Assembly: GCF_002285795.1 (NCBI RefSeq)
Contig: NZ_CP022961.1
Coordinates: 1,984,001-2,048,000, forward strand
DNA: 64,000 nt
Source: Plantactinospora sp. KBS50
GTDB lineage: Bacteria; Actinomycetota; Actinomycetes; Mycobacteriales; Micromonosporaceae
Direction: 5' to 3'
Below the pieces are notes generated by a model, which did not search any database, was not told the origin of the DNA, and saw nothing but the letters and a program-made list of their open reading frames with translations. The translations under genes were made by a program, and so were the position numbers. Positions within the stretch are counted from its first letter, which is position 1; each line of letters starts with the position of its first letter. Of this stretch, positions 47,235-56,791 are shown piece after piece.

Positions 47235-49741
47235 GGCGGTGCCGAGCACGTCGGTGGAGTCGGCGTCCAGCACGAGGGAGCCCACCGGCACGTCGCCGCC
47301 CGGCTCGATGACCGACACCGGCCGGCCCGCCTTCGCGGCCCCGACGACCGCGGCGACGAAGGCCACCGCCGGTCGCCGGACCACCACCACCGGCCCGTCC
47401 TCGCGCGCGGCCAGCCGCCGCGCCACCCGGTCGGCGGCCCGGTCGAGCTGGGCGTACGTCCACCCCCCGGTGCCGTCGAGCACCGCCACCGCGCCGGAGC
47501 GGCGGGCGTGCGCGGCGACGGCGAGGTGCACCGGTGCCACCCGCTCCGGGTCCGCCCCGGCCGGGGTCGGCACGGCCGGGGTCGGCACGGCCGCGTGGGT
47601 CGGGTTTGCGTCGTCGGTCGGCTTGGCCCCGACGGGTACGCCCGCCTCGGCGGGGGAGGCCGCGGCGGTCGGCTCGGTGTCGGCCCCGGCCGGCTCGTCC
47701 AGCGGGTAGTCGAGGATGCCCCGGCCCGGATCGGCGATGGCCGCCCCGAGGAACCGGCCGAGATGGGTGCCGAGGGCGTCCATCAGGTCGGCCGGGAACC
47801 GGCCCGCGTCGTACTCCAGCACGTAGTCCAGTTCGCCCCGGACCTCGTTGGTGGTGAACACGAGATCGAAGCTCGGCGGCAGCGGCGGCGCGTCGACCGT
47901 GCCGAGCGTGATGTCGCCGAACCGTTCGATGGGCGGCACGTCGACCACGTTGAGCATTACCTGGAACAGCGGGGTACGGCGCGGGTCACGGGTCACCTTG
48001 AGGCGCTTCATGATGACGTCCAGCGGCGCGTCCGCGTGGGCGAAGCCGCCCAGGGCCACGTCCCGGACCCGGTCGAGCAGCTCGGCGAAGGTCGGGTCGC
48101 CGTTCAGGTCCACCCGCAGCGGCAGGGTGTTGATGAACGACCCGATCAGGCTCTCGGTCCCGGAGTCGGTGCGGTTGCTGATGGAGACCCCGACCACCAC
48201 GTCCCGCTGCCCGGCCCAGCGCCCGAGCACGGTCGCCAGCATCGACAGCACCACCATGAACGGGGTGACGTCAAGGCTGCGGCACAGCTCCTTCAGCGCG
48301 GCGGTGTCCGCCTTGGACATCCGGCCGTACGCCCGGCCGCCCCGGGCCTGCCCCGGGCTGTGCGCGGTGGTCGGCATGGTGAGGGCGCGCGGCGCGCCGG
48401 CCAGGTGGTCGCGCCAGTAGTCGACCTGGCGGTCGAGTTCCGCGCCGGAGAGCCGCTCGCGCTGCCAGACCGCGTAGTCGAGGTACTGGATCGGCAGCTC
48501 GGGCAGGCCGGCCCGGACCGGGTCGCCGCCGGCCTGGTACAGCGCGCCCAGTTCCCGGACGAACAGGCCGACCGACGCGACGTCCGCGACGATGTGGTGC
48601 GAGATCATGCCGATCAGGTGTTCGGTGTCGCTCAGCCGGACCACCACGCACCGCACCATCGGCCCGTTGGCCAGGTCGAAGCCGGTGCCGACCTCCTCGG
48701 CCATCAGCCGCTGGGCGCGTTCCTCCCGGTCGTCCAGCGAACGGAAGTCCTCGATCCGCAGCCGCCAGTCCGCCGGCAGCGGGTCGACCACCTGGACGGG
48801 CCGGCCGTCGACGGTGGGGAAGCGCGAGCGCAACGACTCGTGGCGGAGCAGGATCGCCCGTACGCAGCGCTGCACCACGTCGAGGTCGAGGGGTCCGATC
48901 AGCCGCTGCTGCCAGCCGACGTTGTACGCCGGACCCGGCACCAGCTGGTCCTCCAGCCAGAGCCGTTCCTGGTCGAAGGAGAGCACCGGCTCGGCGTCGG
49001 CCGGCCGCGGGGTGATCACCCGGGCGGTCCCGGACCCGGCCGCCGTGCGGGCCAGCGCCGCCACCGTACGGTGCTGGAAGATGTCCAGCGGGGAGAGGGT
49101 GATGCCCTCCTCCTGCGCCCGGGAGACCACCATGATGGCCAGGATCGAGTCGCCGCCGAGTTCGAAGAAGTCGTCCTGCGCGCCGACCGTCTCGACCCCG
49201 AGGACGGCGCCGATGATCCCGGCAAGCTGGCGCTCCAGCGGGGAGGCCGGCTGCACGGGTGCGTCGTCCAGTTCCGGCCGCTCGCCGCTGGGCCCGGGGA
49301 GGCGGTCGAAGTCGACCTTCCCGTTGGAGGTCAGCGGTATCGCCTCGACCGGCACGTACGCCGCCGGAACCATGTACGGGGGCAGCTCGCTGGACAGGAA
49401 GCGGCGCAGTTCCTTCACGCTGGTCGCGGTGCCGTTGCTCGGCACCAGGTGGGCCACCAGGCGTTTGTCGCCCGGCGTCGGTTCGTAGACGCTCACCACC
49501 GCCTGCGCGATCTGCGGGTGCCGGCAGATCGCCGATTCGATCTCGGCGGGTTCGACCCGGAAGCCGCGGACCTTGATCTGCGTGTCCACCCGGGACAGGA
49601 ACTCAAGGTTGCCGTCCGAGCGGCGGCGCACCAGGTCACCGGTGCGGTAGACCCGCTCGCCGGGGCGCGCCGGGTCCGGCGAGGCGACGAACCGCTGCGC
49701 GGTCAGCGCCGTGCGGCCCAGGTAGCCGCGGCCGACGCTGA
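47127..49741 (-). CDS. NRPS segment: end of A1, T1, C2, start of A2 (second part of frameshifted gene)
   Basis: Has no start of its own. It continues the C-A protein from 49742 in another frame. Order: a7 YRTGDLV, a8 RVDTQIKVRGFRVE, a10 TSNGKVDFDRL, carrier FFELGGDSILAI, then a condensation domain with SHHIVADVAS (HHxxxD present) and GQRDVVVGVSISNR. A Thr/Ala/Pro-rich linker with short repeats and the first third of a second A domain (WTYAQLDRAADRVARRLA) follow. The frame ends at 47127 after a second single-base break at 47232-47234. All domain motifs are in good condition, which argues against old decay. Confidence 0.83.
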
Positions 49742-52375
49742 CCCGCCGATGTACAGCTCGCCGACGCCACCGGCGGGCACCGGCCGCAGCTCGGGGTCCA
49801 GGACGTGCAACTCGGCGCCGGGCAGCTCCGTGCCGATCGGCAGGTGCCGCAGGTCCTCCGGCGGCGCGTCCGGGGGCAGGTCGAAGAAGGTCGAGCTGAC
49901 GGTCGTCTCGGTGATGCCGTACACGTGGGCCAGCGGCACGCCGAAGCGTTGCCAGGTCGCGAGCCGCTCCGGCAGCACCCGCTCGGCGCCGACGATGACC
50001 AGGCGCAGCGGTTCGGGCGGGGTGCGCCCGGTGCGGTCCAGGTCGCGTACCCACTCGTGCCAGTACGCGGCGGGCAGCTCCATCACGCTGATCCGGTCCT
50101 GCCCGATCAGCTCCACCAGGTCCAGCGCCGCCCCGGCCATCCGTTCGGGTGGGATCACCACGGCGCCGCCGGCGAGCCAGATCGGGAAGAGTTCCTCGAC
50201 CACCACGTCGAAGCCGGGCGAGGCGAACTGGAGGAACCGGTCCCCGGCGTGCAGCCCGAGACGCTCGGCGACCTCGTGCGCGAACGCGTCGAGCGACCGG
50301 TGCTCGATCACCACGCCCTTCGGCCGGCCGGTCGACCCCGAGGTGTAGATGACGTACGCGGCGTCGGTGGGCGCGGGCCGCCCGCCCGGGTCGTGGTCGG
50401 GGCCGTCGGCCAGCCGGTCCGGGCCGTCCAGCAGCACGACCTCGGGTACGCCGGCACCCTCCGCCCGGTCGGCCAGCCTGTCGGTGCTGATCAGGACCGG
50501 CGTGCCGGCGTCGGCGAGCACGTACGCGATCCGGTCGAGCGGGTACGCGGGATCCAGCGGGAGGAACGCGCCGCCGGCCTTGAGGATGCCGAGCACGGCC
50601 ACCGCCAGCGCCGGTGACCGGTCGACCAGGACGCCCACCGGGGTCTCCGGGCCGATCCCGAGGCCGCGCAGGTGGTGGGCGAGGCGGTTGGCCTGCCGGT
50701 CGAGTTCGGCGAAGCTGACCGCGACGCCGTCGCAGACCACGGCCGGCGCGTCCGGGGTGGTGGCGACGTGCCGCTGGAAGATGGCGCCGAATCCGGCGTC
50801 GGCGTCGGCGTCCGGCGTCGCGGGGTCGGCCGGGCTGCGCCGGTCGGCCGGGCTGCGCCGGTCGGGCGGGGTCCGCCGGTCGGGCGGGGTCCGCCGGGCC
50901 GGTGCCGGCTGCGGGCCGGTGCCCAGCAGCCGCACCTCGCCGATCCGCCGGTCGGGGTCGGCGACCAGCTGGTCCAGCACGTGCGGGAGCTGGGCCGCGA
51001 GCTGTTCGACGGTGCCGGCGTCGAACAGTTCGGTGCTGTAGTGCCAGTCGAAGTGCAGCGACTCCGGCGACGCCTGGACCACCAGGATCAGGTCGACCGT
51101 GATCGGTCCGGGGTCCACCGGTACGTAGCTGACCCGCACCCCGGGCAGTTCCAGCGCCCGGTCGGGACGCAGCACCGAGCCGGGCGCCGAGAGCACGTTG
51201 ATCATCATCTGGATCAGCGGTGTCTGCGCGGCCTCGTCCGGGGCCAGCTCGTCGACCAGCCGGTCGAACGGCACGCTCTGGTGGTCGAAGGCGGTGCTGA
51301 CCACCTCGCGCGCGGTGTGCAGGACCTCGCGCAGGGTCTGCCCGGGGGACAGCCGTACCCGCAACGGCAGGGCGTTGGCGAAACAGCCGATCAGCGGCTC
51401 GGTCTCGGGGCGCAGCCGGCCGCCCACGGCGGAGCCGAACACCAGGTCGTCCTGGTAGGTGTACCGGTGCAGCACGATCGAGCAGACGGCGAGCACCACC
51501 ATCGACAGCGAGACGCCCTCGCGCTCGGCGAGGCGTTGCAGCGCCTCGGTCTGCTCGCGGCCCATCGTGCGCGTGTGGTGGTCGCCCGCGAAGGTACGGC
51601 GGACCCCGGGGGAGCGGTCGGTGGGCAGCGCCAGCCGGGGCGGGATGTCGGCGAGCGTCCGTTTCCAGTGCGCCAGTTCGGCCGCCATCCGCTCGTCGTC
51701 GAGCCAGGCCCGCTCCCAGGCGGCGAAGTCGCCGTACTGGATGGGCAGCGGCGGCAGGGCGTCGTCGACCCCGGCGCGTAGGGCCGGGTAGAGCGCGATC
51801 ACCTCGCGCAGCAGGATGATCATCGACCAGGCGTCGGCCGCCGCGTGGTCCAGGGTGACCACGATGACGTACCGGTCCGGGGCCAGGCGCAGGGCGGTCG
51901 CCCGCAGCCGGTGCGGGTCCTCCGGCGGGAACGGGCGGACCACCTCGGCGTCGCACCGTTCGCCGATCGCGGCCTGCTGGGCGGCCTCGTCCAGCGCGCT
52001 GAGGTCCGCCACCGGCAGCGGCACCGGCCGTACCGGTTGCACCGTCTGGGTCGGCCGCCGGTCGACGATCTCGACGGTCGAGCGGAGCGCCTCGTGCCGG
52101 GTGATGATCGCGGTGAGCACCCGGCTGAGCAGCCCGAGGTCGACGTCGCCCTCCAGCCGCAGCGCGGCGGTGACGTTGTTGGCCGGCCGGAACTGCTCGA
52201 CGGCCCATTCGCGCTGCTGTGCGAAGGAGAGCGGGGTGGGTCGACTCCGGTCGCGCGGCGGGATCCGGTCCGCCGACGCGGACGGGCGGCCGGCCCCCAG
52301 GCCGACGATGCGCGCCTCGAAACGCGCCCGCTGTTCGGGGCTCAGCGCCGCGATCCGGCTCTGCACATCGCTCAC
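49703..52375 (-). CDS. NRPS segment: C1 and most of A1 (first part of frameshifted gene)
   Basis: Starts at GTG 52375 with GGGGAG upstream. Short N-terminal docking-like helix (VSDVQSRIAALSPEQRARFE), then a condensation domain whose first catalytic His is Asp (DHAAADAW; second His and Asp intact). A linker with RRTPPDRR / RRSPADRR repeats follows. The adenylation domain has a2 LKAGGAFLPLDPAYP, a3 YTSGSTGRPKG, a4 FDVVVEELF and a5 VYGITETT. The pocket reads D-V-E-M-I-G-V-V-S by hand; no known code fits well. The frame runs out after YIGGSA because one G is missing at 49742-49744; with it restored the text reads GGVSVGRGYLGRT, a normal A-domain sequence. The complete gene spans 46555-52375. Confidence 0.88.
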   Translation of the reverse strand: MSDVQSRIAALSPEQRARFEARIVGLGAGRPSASADRIPPRDRSRPTPLSFAQQREWAVEQFRPANNVTAALRLEGDVDLGLLSRVLTAIITRHEALRSTVEIVDRRPTQTVQPVRPVPLPVADLSALDEAAQQAAIGERCDAEVVRPFPPEDPHRLRATALRLAPDRYVIVVTLDHAAADAWSMIILLREVIALYPALRAGVDDALPPLPIQYGDFAAWERAWLDDERMAAELAHWKRTLADIPPRLALPTDRSPGVRRTFAGDHHTRTMGREQTEALQRLAEREGVSLSMVVLAVCSIVLHRYTYQDDLVFGSAVGGRLRPETEPLIGCFANALPLRVRLSPGQTLREVLHTAREVVSTAFDHQSVPFDRLVDELAPDEAAQTPLIQMMINVLSAPGSVLRPDRALELPGVRVSYVPVDPGPITVDLILVVQASPESLHFDWHYSTELFDAGTVEQLAAQLPHVLDQLVADPDRRIGEVRLLGTGPQPAPARRTPPDRRTPPDRRSPADRRSPADPATPDADADAGFGAIFQRHVATTPDAPAVVCDGVAVSFAELDRQANRLAHHLRGLGIGPETPVGVLVDRSPALAVAVLGILKAGGAFLPLDPAYPLDRIAYVLADAGTPVLISTDRLADRAEGAGVPEVVLLDGPDRLADGPDHDPGGRPAPTDAAYVIYTSGSTGRPKGVVIEHRSLDAFAHEVAERLGLHAGDRFLQFASPGFDVVVEELFPIWLAGGAVVIPPERMAGAALDLVELIGQDRISVMELPAAYWHEWVRDLDRTGRTPPEPLRLVIVGAERVLPERLATWQRFGVPLAHVYGITETTVSSTFFDLPPDAPPEDLRHLPIGTELPGAELHVLDPELRPVPAGGVGELYIGGSASAAATWAARR

Positions 52376-52386
52376 GACAGCTCCCC

Positions 52387-52416
52387 GCCGCCTCGGATCG
52401 TGCCGCCTCGGATCGT
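52387..52416. repeat. Perfect 15-bp direct repeat in a divergent promoter
   Basis: GCCGCCTCGGATCGT occurs twice back to back, 12 bases upstream of the large NRPS start. It could be an operator for the NRPS or a slippage duplication. Confidence 0.75.
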
Positions 52417-52457
52417 TCGCTCGCTCAATGTGGCAACTCCGTCCCCGAGACGAGTCT

Positions 52458-52493
52458 GGCTGCGCGTGCGCTCCCTGTCGGCTGCGCGTGCGC
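52458..52493. promoter_or_regulatory. 22-bp-phased direct repeat, candidate activator site
   Basis: GGCTGCGCGTGCGC occurs at 52458-52471 and 52480-52493, exactly 22 bases apart (two helical turns). It lies in the divergent region between the large NRPS and the P450 at 52614. SARP activators bind direct repeats phased by 11 or 22 bases, and a SARP gene lies 1.6 kb away. Operator role is inference. Confidence 0.5.
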
Positions 52494-52613
52494 CCCGCGC
52501 CAGCGACGCTATCCACGAGGCAAAAGGACGTGCCTGGCCCTGGTTCATGTGACACGACCGGCGCCGTCCCGCGCACCTACCCTCCGGTCAGGCCTGTCGC
52601 GGGAGGGTGGCTC

Positions 52614-53819
52614 ATGTCGACGACCGTCATCGATCTGGACGACCTCGACATGTTCGTCTCCGGTGATCCACACGTGGCCTGGTCATGGTTGCGCGAGAAC
52701 GCGCCGGTGCACTGGAACCCGACCGCCGCCGGCGGCTACTGGGCGCTGACCCGGTACGAGGACGTCGCCGCCGTCTACCGGGACCCGGTCTCCTACTCGT
52801 CGAAGAACGGGACCGTGCTCGGCGGCTCCTACCGCAGCGCGACCGACACCGCCTCCGGCCAGATGCTCATCTGCTCCGACCCGCCCGAGCACCGCCTGCT
52901 GCGCCAGCACGTGCACAAGGCGTTCACCGCCCCGATGATGGACCGGGCCGGCGGGTACGTCCGGCGGTACCTCGGCGAGGCGCTGGACCGGATGGTCGCC
53001 GACGGCGGTGGCGACTTCGCCGTCGACATCGCCCCGATGCTGCCCGCCGGGCTGCTCAGCGCGATGTTCGGGATCGGCCGCGACGACGCCCTGCGCCTGC
53101 TGCGACTGACCCGCACGATGATCGGGCACCGGGACGAGGAGTACGCGGGTCCCGCCGCCGGCTCGATGACCCTGGTCGCGGCGCAGGTGGAGATCTTCGA
53201 CCTGCTCACCGAGCTGCTGGAGCGGCGTCGCGTGGACCCGGGCGAGGATCTGGTGAGCATCCTGATCGCCGCCCGCACGAACGGGCGGGCGCTGTCCGAG
53301 AGCCAGATCCTGTACAACGCGCTGAACGTCGCGGTCGGCGGGGACGAGACCACGCCGTTCACCGCGTCGGCGATCGTCGAGGCGCTGATCCAGCACCCGG
53401 CGGAGGCGACCCGGTTGCTGGACCGGCCCGAGCTGCTGGACACCGCGGTCGACGAGATGTTCCGCTGGACCTCGACGAACGCGTACGTCGCGCGCACCAC
53501 CACCCAGGACGTGACCATCCGCGGCGTAGCGATCCCGGCCGGGCAGACGCTGACCCTGTGGAACGCCTCGGCCAACCGCGACGCCGCGCAGTTCCCGCAC
53601 GCCGACCGGCTCGACCTGGGGCGTACCCCCAACCACCACCTCGCCTTCGGGGTGGCAAACCACCGCTGCGTCGGCATGCCGGCGGCCCGGATGGAGATCT
53701 CGCTGCTGATGTCGGAGCTGGTGGACCGGGGACTGCGGTTCGCGCCGAGCGGCCCGGTCGACCGGCTGCGCTCGAACTTCATGCTCGGCATCAAGCACCT
53801 GCCGGTCACCGTGAGCTAG
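52614..53819 (+). CDS. Cytochrome P450, single gene
   Basis: 401 residues, ATG 52614 with GGGAGG upstream. Heme motif FGVANHRCVG (Asn replaces the usual Gly-Pro), ExxR in DEMFRWT, and a canonical oxygen-activating I-helix GGDETTPF, unlike most of the array at 32591-40944. It also has the post-C-helix SGQMLICSDPPEH block. It is transcribed away from the large NRPS, so both may share a regulated promoter. It ends at copy 2 of the palindromic element, convergent with the SARP gene. Substrate unknown. Confidence 0.93.
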   Translation: MSTTVIDLDDLDMFVSGDPHVAWSWLRENAPVHWNPTAAGGYWALTRYEDVAAVYRDPVSYSSKNGTVLGGSYRSATDTASGQMLICSDPPEHRLLRQHVHKAFTAPMMDRAGGYVRRYLGEALDRMVADGGGDFAVDIAPMLPAGLLSAMFGIGRDDALRLLRLTRTMIGHRDEEYAGPAAGSMTLVAAQVEIFDLLTELLERRRVDPGEDLVSILIAARTNGRALSESQILYNALNVAVGGDETTPFTASAIVEALIQHPAEATRLLDRPELLDTAVDEMFRWTSTNAYVARTTTQDVTIRGVAIPAGQTLTLWNASANRDAAQFPHADRLDLGRTPNHHLAFGVANHRCVGMPAARMEISLLMSELVDRGLRFAPSGPVDRLRSNFMLGIKHLPVTVS

Positions 53820-53887
53820 CTGTGGCGCCCGCCCCCCGGGGTGGTCCGTGCCCGTTGCGCTGCCGCTTACGGTCCGTCACCACCGGA

Positions 53888-53995
53888 CCAGGATCGAACA
53901 CATCTTTCGCAGCTATACCTGAGAGTCATAAAAATGACCCTCAGGTATAGCGCACAAAGGGCTCGTCGCGTCCAGCGAGGTCACCTTCCGTGACG
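53888..53995. repeat. 108-bp dispersed palindromic element, copy 2
   Basis: Same block as 30842-30949: CCAGGATCGAACACAT, an 18-bp-arm hairpin (GCTATACCTGAGAGTCAT paired with a right arm ending GGTATAGC), the AGCGAGGTCACC stretch and the small GTCAC-N5-GTGAC hairpin. Relative to copy 1 a G-C pair in the stem has become A-T on both sides (CCTGAG context), a compensated change. The single mismatch of the stem is a G-U pair if the minus strand is transcribed. It lies between convergent gene ends (P450 plus, SARP minus), the same setting as copy 1. No U-run follows. Confidence 0.85.
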
Positions 53996-54098
53996 TCGGC
54001 CAGCGCCGCCGGCCAGCGCCGCCGGCCGGTGACGTGCCGGCCCCGTGACGTGCCAGCCCGGTGGCGCTCCGGCCCGGTGGCGCGCGCCGGACCCGGAC

Positions 54099-54971
54099 TC
54101 AGGCGGCGATGCCGGCGCCGACCGGGCGCAGTTCGCACCGCCAGTCGCGCAGGTCCAACGGGCGGCCGGTGAACTCGCCACGGATCGCCCGCGCGTACAG
54201 CCGCTGGGTGGCCAGGTCCGGGCTGGTCTGCAGGTGGTCCCGGAGCAGGCCGGCGCAGAGCCGGTACCAGCGGTGGACCTGGGTGAGCTGGCCGAGGTGG
54301 GCGTGTACCAGGATGAGCGCCCGGTACGTCTCCTCGTGCAGCCGCTCGGCCTCCAGCATCCGCCGGCACCAGCGGATCACGCCGACGTGATCGCCGGCCT
54401 CGATGTCCACCTCGGTGAGGAAGGCCAGCGCGCACAGGAACCGGCTGCGCAGCCACTCCCGCTCGACGCCGGCCCACTCGTAGCTGACGTCCGGGAGAAA
54501 GTCGCCCTGGTAGTGGGCGACCGCCTGGCGGTACAGGGCGGCGGCGCGGACCCGGTCGTCGCGCCGTTGCGCGGCGTGCGCCTGGTCGGCCCGGCGGACG
54601 AACTCCTCGAAGTCCACGCGGACCCAGTCGGTCTCCAGGACGTACCCGGACTCGCGGGTCAACAGCCGCAGTCCGGCCCCGGTGTCCGGGCACTGGTCCT
54701 GGCTCTGTTCCAGGATGGTGCGCAGCATGTGCGCGGCCACCTTCAGCGAACTGGAGTTCTTCGACCAGGGCACCTCGGGCCACAGCGCCTCGTAGAGGAC
54801 GCTGCGCGGGACGGTGCAGCCGGGCCGCAGCAGCAGGAACTGGAACAGGCTGCGGGACTTGCCGGCCTTCCACCGCTCCACCGGTCGGTCGCCGAAGCAG
54901 AGTTCGAAGGCACCCAGGGTGCGGACCGATATCGCCGATGCTCCATCCACAGTGTCCGCCGTCCCTTGCAC
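54099..54971 (-). CDS. SARP-family transcriptional activator
   Basis: 290 residues from GTG 54971 (GTG 54950 possible). N-terminal OmpR-type winged helix (SVRTLGAFELCFGDRPVERW, SLFQFLLLRPGCTVPRSVL, EALWPEVPWSKNSSSLKVAA) followed by a bacterial transcriptional activation (BTAD) domain (VDFEEFVRRADQAHAAQR onward). No NB-ARC or TPR part, so this is the small SARP type that commonly activates actinomycete pathways. It is divergent from the radical-SAM gene; a candidate site lies between them at 55056-55074. It probably switches on at least the right half of the cluster. Confidence 0.92.
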   Translation of the reverse strand: MQGTADTVDGASAISVRTLGAFELCFGDRPVERWKAGKSRSLFQFLLLRPGCTVPRSVLYEALWPEVPWSKNSSSLKVAAHMLRTILEQSQDQCPDTGAGLRLLTRESGYVLETDWVRVDFEEFVRRADQAHAAQRRDDRVRAAALYRQAVAHYQGDFLPDVSYEWAGVEREWLRSRFLCALAFLTEVDIEAGDHVGVIRWCRRMLEAERLHEETYRALILVHAHLGQLTQVHRWYRLCAGLLRDHLQTSPDLATQRLYARAIRGEFTGRPLDLRDWRCELRPVGAGIAA

Positions 54972-55055
54972 CTTTCCGTCTCCGCGGTCCGAACCTACCC
55001 GGGGCGGCGTACCGCGGTGATGTCACCGGAAGCGGGGATAGGCCGGCGGCGGCCG

Positions 55056-55074
55056 GCGTAACCGGATTTCAACC
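55056..55074. promoter_or_regulatory. 11-bp-phased half-sites, candidate SARP box
   Basis: GCGTAACC at 55056-55063 is followed by CAACC at 55070-55074, so the AACC cores are 11 bases apart. The same GCGTAACC with an 11-base-phased TAACC occurs in the dyad at 59957-60003. It lies in the SARP/radical-SAM divergent promoter region, which otherwise holds nothing else recognisable. Confidence 0.45.
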
Positions 55075-55125
55075 AGCTCCGGGTAGCGTCCGCGGTCAGC
55101 CCGAACACGCCGGGGAGGACGCTGG

Positions 55126-56751
55126 ATGGATCGTCTCGACTGCGTGGTGATCGGCTACAACGAAGGCGACTTCGGCGATTACCAGGTCATGTGCGAGCGT
55201 GCCGGCCCCGGCACGCCCGAATACCAGATCATGCGCTCCGAGCACCTGGTGGTCGACGACCAGGCGATGCCGTGGCTGGACGCGTTCAGCCGGCTGCGCA
55301 ACCGAGCCACCGGTCGCAACGACCGCTACCACGTGGGCGAGGTCTTCAACCTGGCCTCCCTCTACCTGACCAGCTACCTGCGCAAGCGCGGGCTCCGGGC
55401 GGAACCGGTGTCGCTGTTCAGCGGGGAACGCGACCGGCTCGCCGAGTTGCTGGCGCAGCGGCCCGCGGTCGTGGCGATCACCACGACGTTCTACGTCAAC
55501 ATTCTGCCGGTCGGCCCGATCGTGGAGTACGTGCGGGAACTCTCGCCGACCAGTCACATCGTGGTCGGCGGCCCGCTCATCGACAACCTGCTGCTGTCCG
55601 GCCTCACCCCCACGGTCGAGGACCTGCTGTACGCGATGGGCGCCGACTCCTACATCCAGGAGTCGCAGGGCGAGCTGAGCCTCGCCCAGCTCTGCCAGGC
55701 GGTGGGCGCGGGCGGCGACCTCGACGCGGTGAGCAACCTGCTGCACTGCCCGGAGGGCGCCTGGGTACGGACCCGGCGCCGGCCGGAGAGCAACGACCTC
55801 GACGAGTGCTCGATCGACTGGGCCGGCTTCGGTCCCGACCTGATCGGCGTCACCGCGCAGCTGCGCACGGCCCGCAGCTGCGCCTTCAAGTGCAGCTTCT
55901 GCGACTACCCGACCCGGGCGGGCGCGCTGACGACCGCCTCGGTGGACACCGTCCGGGCCGAGCTGCGGGCGCTGGCCGAACTCGGCGTCCAGAACATCGT
56001 CTTCGTGGACGACACCTTCAACGTCCCGCCCAAGCGGTTCAAGGAACTGTGCCGGATGATGATGGAGGAGGACCTCGGCCTGCGCTGGTACTCCTACTTC
56101 CGCTGCTCCAACGCCCGGGACGAGGAGTCGTTCGACCTGGCCGCGCGCAGCGGCTGCGCCGGGGTGTTCCTGGGCATCGAGTCCGGCGACGGCGACGTGC
56201 TGGCCAACATGCACAAACTGGCCCAGGACAGCCAGTACCGCACCGGCATCGCCCGGCTCAAGGAGCGCGGCATCACCACGTTCGCCTCGATGATCGTGGG
56301 CTTCCCCGGCGAGACCGAGAAGACTGTGGGCAACACGATCGACTTCCTCAACGAGACCGCGCCCGACCTGTGGCGGGCACAGGCGTGGTGGGCCAACCCG
56401 CGCTCGCCGGTGTACCAGCAGAAGGAACTGCTCGGCATCGAGGGCGAGGGCTACACCTGGTCGCACTACAGCATGTCCTCCAAGGAGGCGGCCGACCTCA
56501 CGGACGAGATGTTCAGGCGGGTCACCGAGTCGGTGTGGCTGCCGCTCTACGACTTCGACTTCTGGTCGCTGCCGTACCTGCACGGCAAGGGCGTCGAGAC
56601 GGCCGACCTGACGGCGCTGCTGCGCACCACCCAGCAGATCATCGGTATCCGCAACCAGGGCGGCGACCCGGCCGGGCTCACCGAACTGGAGCGGCGGTTC
56701 GCCACCGAGGTCGCGGCGCTGTCGGTGGCACCGGCCCGGTTCAGCTTCTGA
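55126..56751 (+). CDS. Cobalamin-binding radical SAM enzyme, PhpK-like
   Basis: 541 residues, ATG 55126 with GGGGAGGA upstream. An N-terminal B12-binding-type domain (VAITTTFYVNILPVGPIVEY, VVGGPLIDN) is followed by a radical SAM core with the CxxxCxxC cluster in CAFKCSFCDYP near residue 250, then VFVDDTFNVPP and GIESGDGDV. The opening MDRLDCVVIGYNEGDF and overall layout match the PhpK P-methyltransferase family from phosphinothricin pathways. No phosphonate genes (PEP mutase) are here, so methylation of an unactivated carbon or a non-methyl reaction is more likely. It starts an operon with the following A-T gene (gap 40 bases). Confidence 0.87.
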   Translation: MDRLDCVVIGYNEGDFGDYQVMCERAGPGTPEYQIMRSEHLVVDDQAMPWLDAFSRLRNRATGRNDRYHVGEVFNLASLYLTSYLRKRGLRAEPVSLFSGERDRLAELLAQRPAVVAITTTFYVNILPVGPIVEYVRELSPTSHIVVGGPLIDNLLLSGLTPTVEDLLYAMGADSYIQESQGELSLAQLCQAVGAGGDLDAVSNLLHCPEGAWVRTRRRPESNDLDECSIDWAGFGPDLIGVTAQLRTARSCAFKCSFCDYPTRAGALTTASVDTVRAELRALAELGVQNIVFVDDTFNVPPKRFKELCRMMMEEDLGLRWYSYFRCSNARDEESFDLAARSGCAGVFLGIESGDGDVLANMHKLAQDSQYRTGIARLKERGITTFASMIVGFPGETEKTVGNTIDFLNETAPDLWRAQAWWANPRSPVYQQKELLGIEGEGYTWSHYSMSSKEAADLTDEMFRRVTESVWLPLYDFDFWSLPYLHGKGVETADLTALLRTTQQIIGIRNQGGDPAGLTELERRFATEVAALSVAPARFSF

Positions 56752-56791
56752 CCCGTCCGTCCCCGTCCCGACGAGCAAAGGACCGGCAACC

